Below, piece by piece: positions 8,266-19,320 of a stretch of 64,000 nucleotides of DNA. Under the pieces are notes generated by a model. That model saw only the letters and a list, made by a program, of their open reading frames with translations, was not told the DNA's origin and did not search any database. Each line of letters begins with the position of its first letter. Position 1 is the stretch's first letter. This DNA comes from Ruegeria sp. THAF57. GTDB taxonomy: Bacteria > Pseudomonadota > Alphaproteobacteria > Rhodobacterales > Rhodobacteraceae. The translations under genes and the position numbers were made by a program. The DNA lies in contig NZ_CAIWNQ010000002.1 of assembly GCF_903914075.1 (NCBI RefSeq), forward strand, positions 496,001 to 560,000, written 5' to 3'.

Positions 8266-9527
8266 CGCAGCGGCCCGAGGGACTGTCGGCCTATATTGCG
8301 GTCACGGCGGCCTATTGGGCCTTTATGCTGACCGACGGGGCCCTGCGGATGCTGGTGCTGTTGCACTTTCATACGATGGGGTTCTCGCCGGTGCAGTTGG
8401 CGTATTTGTTCGTTCTTTACGAAATTGCCGGGATGGTCACGAACCTGGCGGCCGGTTGGATCGCGGCGCGGTTCGGCCTGACCTCAACGCTGTATGCAGG
8501 GCTTGCACTACAGGTCGGGGCGCTGCTGGTACTGACACAACTAGACCCTAACTGGGCAATTCCGGTCAAAGTCGTCTTTGTGATGATCGTTCAGGGCGCC
8601 AGCGGGGTAGCCAAGGATCTGGCCAAGATGTCATCCAAATCGGCCGTGAAACTGCTGGCCCCAACAACAGGCGGAGGGCTGTTCCGCTGGGTCGCCATTC
8701 TGACCGGATCGAAAAACGCGGTCAAAGGTTTGGGCTTTCTGCTGGGGGCCGGTCTGCTGGCAACTGTTGGCTTCATGTGGGCAACACTGGCGATGGCCAT
8801 TGTGCTTGCACTCATTCTGGTGGCGATCTTTGTGTTGATGCCACCCGGCCTGCCGCAAGGACGCAAGGGCGCCAAGTTTTCCGAGGTCTTTTCCAAATCC
8901 GCAAATGTAAACTGGCTGTCTGCAGCACGCGTCTTTCTGTTTGGAGCGCGGGATGTGTGGTTCGTGGTCGGTATCCCGATCTATTTCTACGCGGTCCTGT
9001 CCGACGGGACCGAAGAAGGAAATCGCGCGGCCTTTTTCATGATCGGCACGTTCATGGCCGTCTGGGTTATCCTGTACGGAGCGGTTCAGGCCAGCGCACC
9101 CAAAATCCTGCACGCATCCGAGCGGACCGAGGGCGACCTGATCCGGGCCGCCCGCAATTGGGCTTTGGCCCTGTTCTGTGTCCCAGCTGCATTAACGGTC
9201 GCTGTTCTGATGTCGTCGGGGCCTGAGGCATGGTTGACCGTGACACTGGTTCTTGGATTGCTCGTGTTCGGGGCGATTTTCGCAATCAATTCCTCATTAC
9301 ATTCCTACCTGATCCTTGCCTTTACCAAGTCCGAGCGGGTCACGATGGATGTCGGTTTTTATTACATGGCTAATGCGACGGGCCGTCTGCTGGGCACCGT
9401 CCTATCCGGCCTGACCTATCAGATCGGCGGCCTTCCACTGGTGCTGGGAACTGCTGCTATTATGGTAGCCTTGGCGGCACTGACCGCAAGCAAGCTCACC
9501 GATCAGACGAACGAGGCGTACTCATGA
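8262..9527 (+). CDS. arsJ: Organoarsenical efflux MFS transporter
   Basis: This 421-residue major-facilitator protein has about 12 hydrophobic segments and begins [11 protein letters not shown]. In its known partnership it exports 1-arseno-3-phosphoglycerate made by the GAPDH encoded just upstream, giving net arsenate extrusion. The start is a GTG at 8262 that overlaps the GAPDH stop by four bases; no later start retains the first helix so well. The stop overlaps the next start. The identification rests on the characteristic N-terminus and the adjacent ars-type GAPDH. Confidence 0.9.
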   Translation: MTQRPEGLSAYIAVTAAYWAFMLTDGALRMLVLLHFHTMGFSPVQLAYLFVLYEIAGMVTNLAAGWIAARFGLTSTLYAGLALQVGALLVLTQLDPNWAIPVKVVFVMIVQGASGVAKDLAKMSSKSAVKLLAPTTGGGLFRWVAILTGSKNAVKGLGFLLGAGLLATVGFMWATLAMAIVLALILVAIFVLMPPGLPQGRKGAKFSEVFSKSANVNWLSAARVFLFGARDVWFVVGIPIYFYAVLSDGTEEGNRAAFFMIGTFMAVWVILYGAVQASAPKILHASERTEGDLIRAARNWALALFCVPAALTVAVLMSSGPEAWLTVTLVLGLLVFGAIFAINSSLHSYLILAFTKSERVTMDVGFYYMANATGRLLGTVLSGLTYQIGGLPLVLGTAAIMVALAALTASKLTDQTNEAYS

Positions 9528-10555
9528 GCATTTTCGAACGCTACCTAACCATATGGGTCGCCCTTGCAATGATCGCAGGCGTTTTGATCGGATTGGTGGC
9601 CCCCGGGCTGGTGACGTTGGTCGCATCGGCCGAGGTGGCCAGTGTCAATCTTGTGGTGGCCGTACTGATTTGGGCCATGGTTTATCCGATGATGGTCAGC
9701 GTCGATTTCGGCGCTGTCGCAGGGGTCGCCCGTCAGCCGAAGGGCCTTATTGTCACGCTAGTGGTCAACTGGCTGATCAAGCCGTTCACAATGGCTTTTC
9801 TGGCTGTCTTGTTCTTTGACCACGTATTCGCGCCGTGGATCAAACCGGAAGACGCCGCGCAATACACCGCTGGTCTGATCCTGCTAGGCGCGGCCCCCTG
9901 TACGGCGATGGTATTTGTCTGGTCTCAGCTTACCAAAGGGGACGCAACCTATACACTTGTGCAGGTCTCGGTGAACGACCTGATTATGGTCGTGGCCTTT
10001 GCCCCGATCGTCGCGTTCCTGTTGGGGGTCACCGATATCTCAGTCCCGTGGCAGACCTTGGTTCTGGCAACGGTTCTCTACGTGGTGCTGCCCCTGATTG
10101 CTGGTCTGCTCACACGGCGCAAACTGGGCTCGCAGGAGGCTATTGATGCGTTCTCGGCGCGGGTAAAGCCGTGGTCCGTGCTGGGCCTGATCACCACGGT
10201 GGTCATCCTGTTCGGTCTGCAGGGGCAAACCATTCTGGCCAAGCCGCTGGTGATTGTGCTGATCGCCGTGCCCATTCTGATCCAAAGCTACGGCATATTC
10301 GCACTGGCCTATGGTGCAGCCTATGCGTTGAAGGTGCCCCATCGCATCGCCGCACCCTGCGCCATGATCGGCACATCCAACTTCTTTGAACTGGCCGTCG
10401 CCGTCGCGATTAGCCTGTTCGGGCTGAACTCGGGCGCGGCGCTTGCAACCGTTGTGGGTGTTCTGGTTGAGGTACCGGTGATGCTGTCACTCGTGGCTTT
10501 TGCAAACCGCACGCGCAACCGGTTTTCTGATCCGGCGGCCCCGCACAAGGCATGA
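9524..10555 (+). CDS. Arsenite efflux transporter, Acr3 family
   Basis: This 343-residue membrane protein of the BART/Acr3 family has about ten helices. It has the conserved stretch [14 protein letters not shown] with Cys126, the residue equivalent to the As(III)-relevant Cys in characterised Acr3 proteins, and a second signature [17 protein letters not shown]. It exports arsenite produced by the ArsC domain and so completes an operon with two exits: Acr3 for As(III), and ArsJ with GAPDH for As(V). It overlaps arsJ by ATGA and ends six bases from the convergent glf gene. Confidence 0.92.
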   Translation: MSIFERYLTIWVALAMIAGVLIGLVAPGLVTLVASAEVASVNLVVAVLIWAMVYPMMVSVDFGAVAGVARQPKGLIVTLVVNWLIKPFTMAFLAVLFFDHVFAPWIKPEDAAQYTAGLILLGAAPCTAMVFVWSQLTKGDATYTLVQVSVNDLIMVVAFAPIVAFLLGVTDISVPWQTLVLATVLYVVLPLIAGLLTRRKLGSQEAIDAFSARVKPWSVLGLITTVVILFGLQGQTILAKPLVIVLIAVPILIQSYGIFALAYGAAYALKVPHRIAAPCAMIGTSNFFELAVAVAISLFGLNSGAALATVVGVLVEVPVMLSLVAFANRTRNRFSDPAAPHKA

Positions 10556-10561
10556 CCGTGC

Positions 10562-12605
<2,044 letters not shown>

Positions 12606-12609
<4 letters not shown>

Positions 12610-13406
12610 ACGTGGGACCGGACCTGCTGTTCGGGGCGAAGCAAAGGACCCAGCCCGTCAATCATGTCCGGGTTCAGTGGGTGGCTCAACCGGCCATGCG
12701 TAAACTTGGCCTGATAGACAAGATTGCGGACAAATCTTTCGACCGCCGAACCCGGCTTGGTCTTGCGACGGGCAGTTTCGATATTGCTGTCATGGGAATC
12801 TCGCTCGGCAATCATCTGCTTGCCCAAGGTCAGTATCGGGACTTTATGTTCCCAATAGAATTTCAAGTCGATATCGACAGGTCGCGCGATCGGAGCATCA
12901 ACCTGTAGCAATCTGGCAGCCGCGCGCCGCCCAAGGATATAACCGGTGGTTCTGGGCGGCAGAATGTCAGACAGAACTAGGTTCTGATCGGCAAATTCCT
13001 TGATGATCTGCGCGTTCTTGCCCGGAACGCCGTCCAGTTTGATCATGACGTCCTCAAAGCACTCGGGACATTCGGCAAGCGCGTTCAAAAAGGATCGTGG
13101 GTCACGGATGAAAGTGGCATCGTCTTCCAGAACAAGGCCCACACAATCGCTGGATTCAGCGATGTGCTGCCAGATCTGGCGGTGCCCAAGCGTACAGGCC
13201 ACCTCATTTCGACTAAGGGGGCGCTTGAACTTGGCGCGGTTCATTTCTTCATCATAAATGAGTTTCAGGTCTGACCGGCCCAGCTGTTCGCCCGCGATCG
13301 CATCCGAAAACTCATGACTCAATCCAAAGCGGGCCAGTTCTGCTTCGCAGAAACGTCGCCGCTCTACATCTTTTGGCAGGCTAAGGATAACGGCAGTGAT
13401 CGACAC
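12606..13406 (-). CDS. Glycosyltransferase family 25 protein
   Basis: This 266-residue GT25 (LPS beta-galactosyltransferase-like) protein opens with AVILSLPKDVERRRF, has SRNEVACTLGHRQIW in the middle and an EDD motif in GLVLEDDATFI near residue 93. Such enzymes add a hexose to lipopolysaccharide or capsule. It is the first gene of a three-gene operon (GT25, DUF707, glf) transcribed away from the AT-rich gap, opposite an MsbA-like exporter. The acceptor cannot be inferred. Confidence 0.88.
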
Positions 13407-13949
13407 GACTTTAATACCATCTTAATATTCCGCGTTCCTAATACTAACATTTAAGCAGTAGAAAAGCGAAAGAACGAGCGTTTTTTTCGAAAGCTACGCT
13501 AAAAACCCACAGCGGCAAAAAACCGCGCAACTACAAGTACCTATCCAGAACGCCAGAAATTCAAATTTGCGCCCGCAAACCTTGCGACCAGGCATGGGTA
13601 CAGGCAAGCGACGAAAAACAAAGGGAAAATGGGCAGTTCGCGGCAAAAACACACGCGCGAGGAATTATAAATTATCATTTTTTTTCAAATACTTAAAATT
13701 TGCCGCGAATCACTCAAAACACCCCATCTTTCAAACGCCCTTGCACTGCTTTATCGGATGCTGACAACAAAAACGTCTTTTCTTTTCATCAATGACTCTT
13801 GCCGACAACTTTCCTGACACCTATCTGGCTGGGGCTATCGCCAAACAGTCAGACCAAACCGTTGGGTCAATTCATTTCATCTGCCCTTTAGAGAAGAACG
13901 GTTATAGGTTATCTGAGCGAGCGCACAGTTTCACGATCTGGAGAACGCA
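13407..13949. other. AT-rich divergent intergenic region
   Basis: This 543-base gap between the glycan operon and the exporter is clearly richer in A+T than its surroundings, especially 13660-13700. No convincing gene is present; the 65-codon frame at 13567-13764 has no ribosome-binding site or protein-like composition. It must contain promoters for both flanking units and holds the inverted repeat listed separately. Confidence 0.6.
13637..13709. repeat. 11-bp inverted repeat flanking an AT-rich core
   Basis: TTCGCGGCAAA at 13637-13647 is perfectly repeated in inverse orientation as TTTGCCGCGAA at 13699-13709, with 51 mostly A+T bases between them. A related GCGGCAAAAAACCGC lies at 13512-13526. 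It could be a paired regulator site or a transcript hairpin; no transposase is near. Confidence 0.6.
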
Positions 13950-15734
13950 ATGATTAAGCGCGCCTGGGACAAATGGCGGTCAGGCTATATGGGCCGCCTC
14001 ATCAGCGAGAGCTTCTTTGCGCAAGGTAGACTATACGCCGTCGCGATTGTTGCGATGATTGCCGTGGCGGTGACGACCGCCGGATCCGCCTACATGATGG
14101 AATACATCGTTGATGCGATGACCAGCCCCGAGATGCGCGGCTGGGCGCACTTGATCGCGCTGGGCGTCATTGGCCTGTTCCTGGTCAAAGCCGTCGCTTC
14201 TTACATTCAGGCGGTCTATCTGGCCCGCGCCGGGAACCGGATCGTGGCCGTTCAGCAGGAAAAGGTATATCGCAAACTGCTCAGGCACGGCGTTTCCTTC
14301 TTTTCCAAAAATGAATCGTCAAACCTGTTGATGCGGACAACCCAAGGGGCGCAGGCCGCGCGAAAGCTGATCGACGTCCTTGTCACGGGCTTTGTCCGCG
14401 ACACCCTGACGCTGGTCGGGCTTGTCATCGTAATGGTGTATCAGCAGCCGGTTTTGTCGGTGATGTTCTTTATCGTCGGCCCCATCGCGTTGATGGGCGT
14501 TCGCTACCTGTTGAAAAGCGTCCGGTCGATCATGCAGGCTGAGTTCAAGTCCCTGGCCGAGATCATCCGCGTTCTGCAGGAGACATCCGCCGGGATCAAA
14601 GTGATCAAGGTGTTTTCGCTTGAGGACAAGATGATCAACCGGATGGATACCGCCATCCACAAGGTTGAGCAGCGTTCCAACGACATTGCGCGGCTTCAGT
14701 CCATCGCCAGCCCGTTGATGGAGTTTCTTGCGGGTTTGGCCGTCGCTGGTGTTCTGATCGTCAGCACAATCGGACTTGCCGGAACCGAGCAGCCAACCGC
14801 CGGTCAGCTCATGTCGTTTATCACCGCTTTGCTTATGGCCTATGAGCCCGCAAAACGGCTGTCCAAAATGCGTGTCCAGATCGAAACTGCAATGGTCGGT
14901 GTCGGCTTGTTGTTCAGCCTGTTGGATCAGGAAGACACGATGCAGGAAAGCCCTGATGCCAAAGACCTTCTTGACGGCCCGGGTGAGATCGCGTTGCGCA
15001 ACGTGACCTTTGGGTATCAGGGGTCGATGCCGGTGATCGACGACTTGAGCCTGACGTTCGAGGCACGCAAGACCACCGCGCTGGTGGGCCAGTCCGGCGG
15101 CGGCAAGTCAACGCTGTTTGGCCTGATCATGCGCTTCTATGACCCTGACGAAGGCAGTGTGGAAATCGACGGGCAGGACTTGCGAAATGTCAGCTTCTCA
15201 TCGTTGCGACGCAAGATTTCCTATGTTGGTCAGGACACCTTCCTGTTTTCCACCTCGATCATGGAGAACCTTCGCTGCTCGGCGCCGGATGCAACTGATG
15301 AAGAGGTCATCGCGGCAGCGAAAGCCGCCCATGCGCATGACTTTATCAGCGAGTTGCCCAAAGGCTACGATACTCCCGTCGGTGAAAACGGCACCTTCCT
15401 ATCAGGTGGCCAGAAGCAACGGGTCGCGATCGCTCGTGCGATCCTGCGCAAAGCCGAGATTCTGCTGCTGGACGAGGCGACAAGCGCGCTGGATGCAAAA
15501 TCCGAGTCGTTGGTCAAAGAAGCACTGGATGCATTGACCAAGGACGTCACGGTGATCGTGATCGCACACCGGCTGTCGACGATTCTGGAGGCCGACAAGA
15601 TCATGGTTGTTCAGGACGGCGCTGTCGTCGAACAAGGCAACCTTGATGAGCTGCTGCACAAAAACGGCAGTTTCCGCAGCTTGTTTGATGAGCAATTCAA
15701 GAAACGGGAACCAAAAGCCGAAGTGGCGGAATAA
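13950..15734 (+). CDS. MsbA-type ABC exporter (fused permease and ATPase)
   Basis: This 594-residue half-transporter has an N-terminal six-helix ABC exporter domain (about 30-320) and a C-terminal ATPase with Walker A GQSGGGKST (about 377-385), signature FLSGGQKQR, Walker B ILLLDEATSALD and switch His in IAHRLST. Homodimers of this type flip lipid A, polysaccharide or drug substrates. Its position opposite a galactofuranose glycan operon suggests a lipid-linked glycan or lipid cargo (inference). The ATG at 13950 follows GGAGAACGCA. It is the only gene in its transcription unit and is followed by a strong hairpin. Confidence 0.9.
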   Translation: MIKRAWDKWRSGYMGRLISESFFAQGRLYAVAIVAMIAVAVTTAGSAYMMEYIVDAMTSPEMRGWAHLIALGVIGLFLVKAVASYIQAVYLARAGNRIVAVQQEKVYRKLLRHGVSFFSKNESSNLLMRTTQGAQAARKLIDVLVTGFVRDTLTLVGLVIVMVYQQPVLSVMFFIVGPIALMGVRYLLKSVRSIMQAEFKSLAEIIRVLQETSAGIKVIKVFSLEDKMINRMDTAIHKVEQRSNDIARLQSIASPLMEFLAGLAVAGVLIVSTIGLAGTEQPTAGQLMSFITALLMAYEPAKRLSKMRVQIETAMVGVGLLFSLLDQEDTMQESPDAKDLLDGPGEIALRNVTFGYQGSMPVIDDLSLTFEARKTTALVGQSGGGKSTLFGLIMRFYDPDEGSVEIDGQDLRNVSFSSLRRKISYVGQDTFLFSTSIMENLRCSAPDATDEEVIAAAKAAHAHDFISELPKGYDTPVGENGTFLSGGQKQRVAIARAILRKAEILLLDEATSALDAKSESLVKEALDALTKDVTVIVIAHRLSTILEADKIMVVQDGAVVEQGNLDELLHKNGSFRSLFDEQFKKREPKAEVAE

Positions 15735-15835
15735 ACCCGTTTGGCGCTGTGGATGCGATGGACCGTCCGCTAAGGTAAGCTGCGCGACCGGTTTGGCCAC
15801 GTCCCAATCAGACCACTGTCAAAGGTCGAGTCCTG

Positions 15836-15858
15836 CCGGGGCCACCTGTTGGCCCCGG
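15836..15858 (+). terminator. Hairpin after the ABC exporter gene
   Basis: A perfect 9-bp stem, CCGGGGCCA (15836-15844) with TGGCCCCGG (15850-15858), and a 5-base loop are followed by AATTTCG. The U tract is weak, but the position between two convergent genes fits a terminator serving both. Confidence 0.55.
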
Positions 15859-15883
15859 AATTTCGTGATGCCGCCGGATAAGG

Positions 15884-16918
15884 TCACGCGGCGACGTTGA
15901 TTACCATCTTTCCGAAATTGCCCCCCTGCAGCAATTGGTTCAGAGCTTGGGGCGCGTTTTCGAGACCGTCGACCATGTGTTCCTTGTATTTGATTGACCC
16001 GTCTTCGATCCAACCTGTCATGTCGCGGGTGAATTCCTGATAAACTGACGGCGGGAAACTATCGAAGATGATAAAACCCTGCATTTTGACCTTTAGCCGT
16101 AGCAGAGTTCCCATGATCGCAGGACCCATATCCGGGCCTTCGGGCAGGCCGGTCAGGTTGTACCAGGCAACGATGCCGCACACCGGAATGCGCGCAAACG
16201 GGTTCAGCAGGGGCAACACGGCGTACAGGACTTTGCCGGCCACGTTCTCAAAATACACGTCGATTCCGTCTGGACACGCCGCGGCGAGCTGGGCTGCAAA
16301 ATCATCGGCGTTATGATCAATGCAGGCGTCAAAACCAAGGTTTTCGACCACATGAGCGCATTTCTCAGCCCCGCCAGCAACACCGACAACCCGACACCCC
16401 TTAAGCTTGGCGATCTGCCCAACCGTTGCACCCACTGGCCCCGCAGCAGCGGCAACAACAACGGTTTCACCCGGTTTCGGCTCACCTATTTTCAGAAGAC
16501 CTGCATAGGCCGTGTATCCGGGCATACCCAGAATGCCCAAGGCCCAGGACGGGTTCTGCGGCGTCTTGCCCAGATTGATGACCTGGGTTCCGTCAGAAAT
16601 CGCGTAGTCCTGCCAACCGCTGCCGGACAGAACGTAATCCCCCGCTTCATACCCCGCCAGATTGGACGCAACCACCTGCCCCACAACCTGCGCTGTCATG
16701 ACGCCGCCAATGGCAACCGGTTCCGCGTATGATTTGGCATCGTTCATCCGGCCGCGCATGTAGGGATCAAGCGACAGATAGACCGTGCGGATTAGCATTT
16801 CGTTTTCACCGGGCGTTGGCACCTCCGTGGTTTCCATCCGCAGCGTGTTTTCGTCCGGCAAACCTACGGGACGTTCGTTCAGAACGATCCGGCGATTGGT
16901 ATCTGCTGATTGTGGCAT
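15884..16918 (-). CDS. NADP-dependent oxidoreductase, CurA/MDR family
   Basis: This 344-residue zinc-free medium-chain reductase resembles curcumin reductase CurA and leukotriene B4 12-hydroxydehydrogenase. It has the early motif TVYLSLDPYMRGRM, the nucleotide-binding stretch AAAAGPVGATVGQIAK and a C-terminal QLLQGGNFGKMVINV. Such enzymes reduce alpha,beta-unsaturated carbonyls with NADPH. It is the last gene of the DJ-1/PfpI, DoxX and reductase group that lies divergent to a TetR regulator, which fits a reactive-carbonyl or electrophile detoxification role (inference). Confidence 0.88.
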   Translation of the reverse strand: MPQSADTNRRIVLNERPVGLPDENTLRMETTEVPTPGENEMLIRTVYLSLDPYMRGRMNDAKSYAEPVAIGGVMTAQVVGQVVASNLAGYEAGDYVLSGSGWQDYAISDGTQVINLGKTPQNPSWALGILGMPGYTAYAGLLKIGEPKPGETVVVAAAAGPVGATVGQIAKLKGCRVVGVAGGAEKCAHVVENLGFDACIDHNADDFAAQLAAACPDGIDVYFENVAGKVLYAVLPLLNPFARIPVCGIVAWYNLTGLPEGPDMGPAIMGTLLRLKVKMQGFIIFDSFPPSVYQEFTRDMTGWIEDGSIKYKEHMVDGLENAPQALNQLLQGGNFGKMVINVAA

Positions 16919-16948
16919 CTTTTTCTCCCTTTGATATTGGTTATTGGG

Positions 16949-17359
16949 TCAAGCGGCATAAGCGTTGTCTGATTTTGACAGCAAAGTCAGATCAAGCGGC
17001 CTTTTTGGGCTGGCTCCGGCAAGGATGAGTGTTCCAGCCAGAATCCCAAGGTTTTTGACAAAATTCTGAACCTCATGCTGGCCTTTGACACCTTCAAAAT
17101 TCCAAAAGTCATGCAGGCAAAAGTTCACCAAAAGGATATAGGCAACAAGGCCAAAACTGGCCGCGCGAACAAAACGATTGAACAGTAGAAAAAGCGCACC
17201 TGCAATGTTGGCAACTCCGGCCACCACCAGCAGCGGCACTGGCGCGGGGACGTTATGCTGCTGCATCAGCGCAACATGCATATCAAATGCAGCGAACTTC
17301 ATCAGCCCGGGGATGAGGAAATAGACGGCCAGAAGGCATCGACCAAGTGATATGCTCAT
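16949..17359 (-). CDS. DoxX-family membrane protein
   Basis: This 136-residue protein has four hydrophobic segments and the DoxX-type start MSISLGRCLLAVYFLIPGLMKF. I place the start at ATG 17359 because AGGAAG lies about ten bases upstream; an extension to a TTG at 17392 lacks a ribosome-binding site. DoxX proteins are small inner-membrane proteins often linked to thiol or quinone redox stress. It sits between the DJ-1/PfpI gene (99 bases upstream) and the reductase gene (30 bases downstream), probably in one transcript. Confidence 0.8.
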   Translation of the reverse strand: MSISLGRCLLAVYFLIPGLMKFAAFDMHVALMQQHNVPAPVPLLVVAGVANIAGALFLLFNRFVRAASFGLVAYILLVNFCLHDFWNFEGVKGQHEVQNFVKNLGILAGTLILAGASPKRPLDLTLLSKSDNAYAA

Positions 17360-17420
17360 GATGTAGCGGCTTCCTAAATTACGTAATTGCAATTTTTGCT
17401 AAGGTTTCCTGCCTGAATCG

Positions 17421-17448
17421 AAAAGACGGGGCTGCTGATCGCCGCCCC
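17421..17448 (-). terminator. Possible attenuator between DJ-1 and DoxX genes
   Basis: On the minus strand GGGGC (17444-17448) and GCCCC (17428-17432) flank an 11-base loop with partial pairing, followed by GTCTTTTC. It could partly terminate transcription between the two genes, but the stem is short. Confidence 0.35.
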
Positions 17449-17457
17449 ATCCTTTGA

Positions 17458-18138
17458 TCACGAATTCACGGCTGCGATCAGTTTTTCAGCAGCGCCTTCA
17501 GAAGAGGCCGGGTTCTGACCAGTGATCAGCAAGCCGTCCTGTAGAACATAGGGCGCCCAATCATCACCACAGGAATACTCGCCCCCATTGCCTTTGAGCA
17601 TGTCCTCAACCAGGAATGGGACGATCTCGGTCAGTTCAACTGCTTCCTCTTCCGTGTTGGTGAAACCCGTAACCTTTTTACCGGCAACCAGCGGATTGCC
17701 GTCACCGTCCTTCACGTGTTTCAGAACACCCGGCGCATGGCAGACCAGCGACACCGGTTTTCCAGCCGCATGGAATGCTTCGATCAAGGCAATCGACTGT
17801 GCGTCTTCGGCCAAATCCCACAACGGACCGTGCCCACCCGGATAAAATACCGCATCAAATGTGTCATGTGCGACAGCAGCCAATTTAACGGTGTCTGCCA
17901 GTTGCGCCGTGGCATCGGCATCAGCTTCGAACCTACGGGTCGCATCTGTCTGGAAACCTTCTTCGGCGCTTTTGGGATCAAGCGGAGGTTGACCACCCAG
18001 CGGAGATGCCAAGGTGATTTCCGCGCCCGCATCTTTGAAGACGTAGTAAGGCGCAGCCAGCTCTTCGAGCCAGAAACCGGTTTTCAGTCCGGTTTCACCG
18101 AGTTTGTCATGCGAGGTCAGTACCATCAGGATTTTCAT
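17458..18138 (-). CDS. DJ-1/PfpI-family protein (class I glutamine amidotransferase-like)
   Basis: This 226-residue protein begins MKILMVLTSHDKLGETGLKTG, typical of the HchA/Hsp31-like branch. The nucleophile-elbow Cys lies in SLVCHAPGVL, with GGHGPLWDL (FYPGGHG) upstream giving the supporting residues. Members act as glyoxalase III-type or protein and nucleotide deglycation enzymes against methylglyoxal, but the specificity is not proven. I chose ATG 18138 (GGAAAG six bases upstream) over the longer frame to 18180. It is the first gene of the minus-strand group that faces the TetR regulator, about 120 bases from the nearest operator. Confidence 0.85.
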   Translation of the reverse strand: MKILMVLTSHDKLGETGLKTGFWLEELAAPYYVFKDAGAEITLASPLGGQPPLDPKSAEEGFQTDATRRFEADADATAQLADTVKLAAVAHDTFDAVFYPGGHGPLWDLAEDAQSIALIEAFHAAGKPVSLVCHAPGVLKHVKDGDGNPLVAGKKVTGFTNTEEEAVELTEIVPFLVEDMLKGNGGEYSCGDDWAPYVLQDGLLITGQNPASSEGAAEKLIAAVNS

Positions 18139-18258
18139 GTTCTGCTTTCCAAGTTGGGTCAATTCAGTTGGATCGTGCATTCCACCTGCACCGCGAGCGG
18201 GGGTACGCCCATGCGATCATCGCGGTACAGAGGACTTGGGCGACTCATCTACGCCAAA

Positions 18259-18275
18259 CTAGACCGGTCGTCTAG
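18259..18275. promoter_or_regulatory. TetR operator candidate 1
   Basis: CTAGAC-CGGTC-GTCTAG is an inverted repeat of 6-bp arms around 5 bases. The same TAGAC-N5-GTCTA pattern recurs at 18370, and a TAGAC half-site lies near 18310. This copy is nearer the DJ-1 gene, so it could control that promoter. Confidence 0.65.
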
Positions 18276-18369
18276 TAATTAATTTATTAACTACTTGGCC
18301 AAAAATACTAGACTTTTGCCAAGAATCTCAATTCTTGGTCGACCTATTGTACGTTCACGGCTGGAGTAT

Positions 18370-18384
18370 TAGACTATACGTCTA
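18370..18384. promoter_or_regulatory. TetR operator candidate 2
   Basis: TAGAC-TATAC-GTCTA is the second copy of the dyad found at 18259. It lies 40 bases before the TetR start codon, a position suited to autorepression. Confidence 0.65.
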
Positions 18385-18424
18385 TCACGGAAACAGACCT
18401 GAACCGGGTAAGAAGGCGGGGCAG

Positions 18425-19009
18425 ATGAATACGCGATCTAACATTGTAACCGCTGGCCAATCCCTGATCGGTCAAAAGGGTTTCAGCGCCGTTGGCCTTG
18501 CAGAAATCCTAAAAGCTGCAGGTGTACCGAAAGGCTCGTTCTATCATTTCTTCGAATCCAAGGATGCGTTTGGCGTGGTATTGCTGAACGAGTATTTTGA
18601 ATCCTACCATGCAAATCTGGATCATCTCTTTGCGAAACAAGGACTTACAGCGGCTGAGATGTTGATGCTGTATTTCTCGAACTGGCGCGAAAATCAGGGC
18701 CTTGAGGATTGCGAAAGCCGGTGCCTGGCTGTGAAGCTTGGCGCGGAGGTATCGGATTTCTCTGAACCGATGCGACGCGCATTAAAAAATGGAACAGACG
18801 GTATCATCTCCCGCCTGGCAACTGTCGTCCAAGCGGGCGTGTCAGATGGGTCCCTTCGCGTGTCTCAGACCCCAACTGCTGTGGCAGCCAGTCTGTATTA
18901 CTTGTGGTTGGGGGCCAGCATCATGGTCAAGATATCCAAATCGCATGACCCATTTGAAATTGTGCTGACGAACACACGGCAAACTCTGGGTATAGGTGTG
19001 TCTAACTAG
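18425..19009 (+). CDS. TetR/AcrR-family regulator
   Basis: This 194-residue regulator has an N-terminal helix-turn-helix (about 25-50, LAEILKAAGVPKGSFYHFF) and a C-terminal ligand domain with two conserved-looking Cys in EDCESRCLAVKLG. The Cys pair and the divergent electrophile-detoxification genes recall NemR-type redox- or aldehyde-sensing repressors (inference). The start at 18425 follows AAGGCGGGGCAG; an upstream frame from 18335 would extend through operator 2 and is unlikely. It probably represses itself and the DJ-1/DoxX/CurA group through the two TAGAC-N5-GTCTA sites. Confidence 0.85.
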   Translation: MNTRSNIVTAGQSLIGQKGFSAVGLAEILKAAGVPKGSFYHFFESKDAFGVVLLNEYFESYHANLDHLFAKQGLTAAEMLMLYFSNWRENQGLEDCESRCLAVKLGAEVSDFSEPMRRALKNGTDGIISRLATVVQAGVSDGSLRVSQTPTAVAASLYYLWLGASIMVKISKSHDPFEIVLTNTRQTLGIGVSN

Positions 19010-19129
19010 GGGTCTGCGCACAGTTTTGGGTCTGAGGGCGGCTTTCCTTTCTGCGGACGAACCTGACCTAAGGGTGCTTGCCAAGAGCGGCTAAGCACAA
19101 CGCTGCAAGCCCACAAGCCATTGCAAAAC

Positions 19130-19206
19130 TGGCGACCCCGGCAGGATTCGAACCTGCAACCTGCCCCTTAGGAGGGGGCTGCTCTATCCAGTTGAGCCAC
19201 GGGGCC
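19130..19206 (-). tRNA. tRNA-Arg (CCT)
   Basis: The minus strand folds as a 77-base tRNA. It has acceptor GGCCCCG with CGGGGTC, anticodon stem GCCCC/GGGGC, loop CTCCTAA with anticodon CCT, T-loop TTCGAAT and an encoded CCA. It reads the rare AGG arginine codon. tRNA-Arg genes are common integration targets, but I see no integrase beside it. Confidence 0.96.
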
Positions 19207-19320
19207 GCGCAAGGCTCTCTCTACCTGTGTTTTTTCTGGTTGTCATGGCCTTTGCACAACAGTTGTAAATTGCGCGCTGTTCACGCTACCATTCCAAAAA
19301 ACAACAACGCAGGTACCCCA

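Noticed and set aside
13567-13764. 65-codon frame in the AT-rich glycan gap
   Set aside because: No ribosome-binding site; it runs through the inverted repeat and has a Lys/Asn-rich translation expected of AT-rich noncoding DNA.
19130-19206. tRNA-Arg as an attachment site of a genomic island
   Set aside because: No integrase, no repeated 3' tRNA segment noticed and ordinary genes on both sides.
19078-19320. 81-codon N-terminal extension of the LacI gene
   Set aside because: It passes through tRNA-Arg, and a LacI helix-turn-helix normally lies at the very N-terminus, so the GTG at 19321 is preferred.
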